DNA of 7,232 bases, from the NCBI RefSeq assembly GCF_947254915.1, contig NZ_CAMYEZ010000111.1:1-7232 (forward strand), read 5' to 3'. Below, piece by piece: positions 6,941 to 7,232 of this stretch. This DNA comes from an uncultured Porphyromonas sp. Lineage in GTDB: Bacteria > Bacteroidota > Bacteroidia > Bacteroidales > Porphyromonadaceae. Numbering within the stretch: position 1 is the stretch's first letter; every line of letters begins with the position of its first letter. The notes under the pieces were generated by a model that searched no databases, had not been told where the DNA came from, and saw only the letters and a list, made by a program, of their open reading frames with translations. Both the position numbers and the translations under genes were made by a program.

Positions 6941-7054
6941 AGTCTGTCTATTTCAGTGGTTATATGATTAAGGTGTATCCTATCGGACAAAACGGCCGTG
7001 TCGCTAGATTATTGTGCACCTCCGCCGAATCGCCCCAATAGGTCGTCTCCTACG
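6941..7054 (-). promoter_or_regulatory. Untranslated leader ahead of the DUF2795 gene
   Basis: If the promoter at 7061-7091 is used, transcription should begin near 7054 and give a leader of about 115 bases before the ATG at 6940. No convincing open reading frame lies in it on the coding strand. No Shine-Dalgarno-like purine run sits just before the ATG; the preceding bases are A/T-rich and mixed, as is common in Bacteroidota. I do not recognise a known riboswitch or other RNA family in it. A purine-rich GGCGGAGGTG lies at the far end, about 75 to 85 bases from the start codon, too distant to serve as its ribosome site. Confidence 0.4.
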
Positions 7055-7060
7055 AGCGTG

Positions 7061-7091
7061 CAAATATAGACAACCTAGAGCATATTTACAA
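7061..7091 (-). promoter_or_regulatory. Candidate Bacteroidota housekeeping promoter
   Basis: On the minus strand the octamer TATATTTG (7068-7061) matches the Bacteroidota -7 consensus TAnnTTTG exactly. TTG (7091-7089), preceded by G rather than T, lies 20 bases upstream and fits the -33 element TTTG with the usual 19-21 base spacing. It points toward the DUF2795 gene and the por cluster. The match is by eye to the known sigma-ABfr consensus; the start site near 7054 is inferred. Confidence 0.65.
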
Positions 7092-7171
7092 CACTTCAAA
7101 CTCCTAGACCCACTAATCTCACGACTAGCCCACAGTAAAGACGCAACTCCAGCTCCCCGACAAAGGTTACC

Positions 7172-7207
7172 CGCCCGATCGCTCCGACTGCTCTGATAGC
7201 TCCGATC
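7172..7207 (-). repeat. Degenerate tandem 9-bp repeat, four units
   Basis: Read on the minus strand, four consecutive 9-mers line up: GATCGGAGC (7207-7199), TATCAGAGC (7198-7190), AGTCGGAGC (7189-7181) and the diverged GATCGGGCG (7180-7172). The shared core is TCrGrGC. The short flank 7213-7226 also shows two 7-bp near-copies on the plus strand (TCTAACT, TCTAATC) running to the window edge. The rest of 7092-7232 contains no gene that I can support; forward frames are broken by stops, and the GTG-initiated frame from 7014 shows no protein family features. Confidence 0.45.
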
Positions 7208-7232
7208 TCCCCTCTAACTTCTAATCTCCCCC

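Noticed and set aside
7015..7062. Inverted repeat TGCAC (7015-7019) and GTGCA (7058-7062) as a possible leader RNA stem or operator
   Set aside because: The arms are 38 bases apart, and the inner pairing is short with a bulge; the far arm lies at the edge of the -7 box and would not be transcribed.
7014..7196. GTG-started 60-codon frame on the plus strand in the intergenic region
   Set aside because: It runs through the promoter and repeat on the opposite strand, is R/L/P-rich without family features, and has no supporting promoter.
1..7232. Mobile elements, CRISPR arrays, tRNA or rRNA genes
   Set aside because: No transposase-like frame, no regularly spaced identical repeats and no tRNA-like cloverleaf or rRNA segments were recognised on either strand.

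Overview
The window looks like part of a chromosome from the phylum Bacteroidota, most likely a Porphyromonas or a close relative. It carries the core machinery of the type IX secretion system (T9SS). The evidence is the gene order porP-porK-porL-porM-porN, all on the minus strand. PorL has the N-terminal extension ahead of its membrane hairpin that I associate with Porphyromonas, PorM has a length that fits the Porphyromonas protein, and the upstream promoter has the Bacteroidota form (TTG, 20 bases, TATATTTG). The genus is an inference; the phylum and the T9SS assignment are firm.

Layout, in the direction of transcription (high to low coordinates): 7232-6941 is intergenic DNA holding a short degenerate 9-bp repeat, a candidate sigma-ABfr-type promoter and a leader of about 115 bases. 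6940-6719 encodes a small acidic DUF2795 protein. After a 76-base gap come porP (6642-5587), porK (5538-4024), porL (3970-2924), porM (2866-1316) and porN (1277-72), separated by gaps of only 38 to 57 bases. A compact double inverted repeat at 6-49 lies just past porN and is the probable end of the transcript. All six reading frames are intact and nothing suggests a mobile element, a tRNA or a CRISPR array.

How the genes work together: PorL (cytoplasmic membrane) and PorM (one membrane segment plus a large periplasmic arm) form the motor that uses the proton gradient. PorK (a lipoprotein with a formylglycine-generating-enzyme fold) and PorN form the periplasmic ring under the outer membrane. 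PorP is an outer-membrane beta-barrel partner. Together they drive export of proteins with a T9SS C-terminal signal; in gliding relatives the homologous GldKLMN also powers movement. The charged residues needed for motor function are visible in PorL (K43, H46, E61, E71) and PorM (R9).

I did not find an undescribed system. The points worth a second look are lineage-level features: long N-terminal regions before the signal peptides of both PorP and PorK, an acidic-then-basic disordered tail on PorN, low-complexity Q/P/Y-rich segments flanking the coiled coil of PorL, the possible co-transcription of the DUF2795 gene with the T9SS genes, and the interlocked hairpins at the 3' end.
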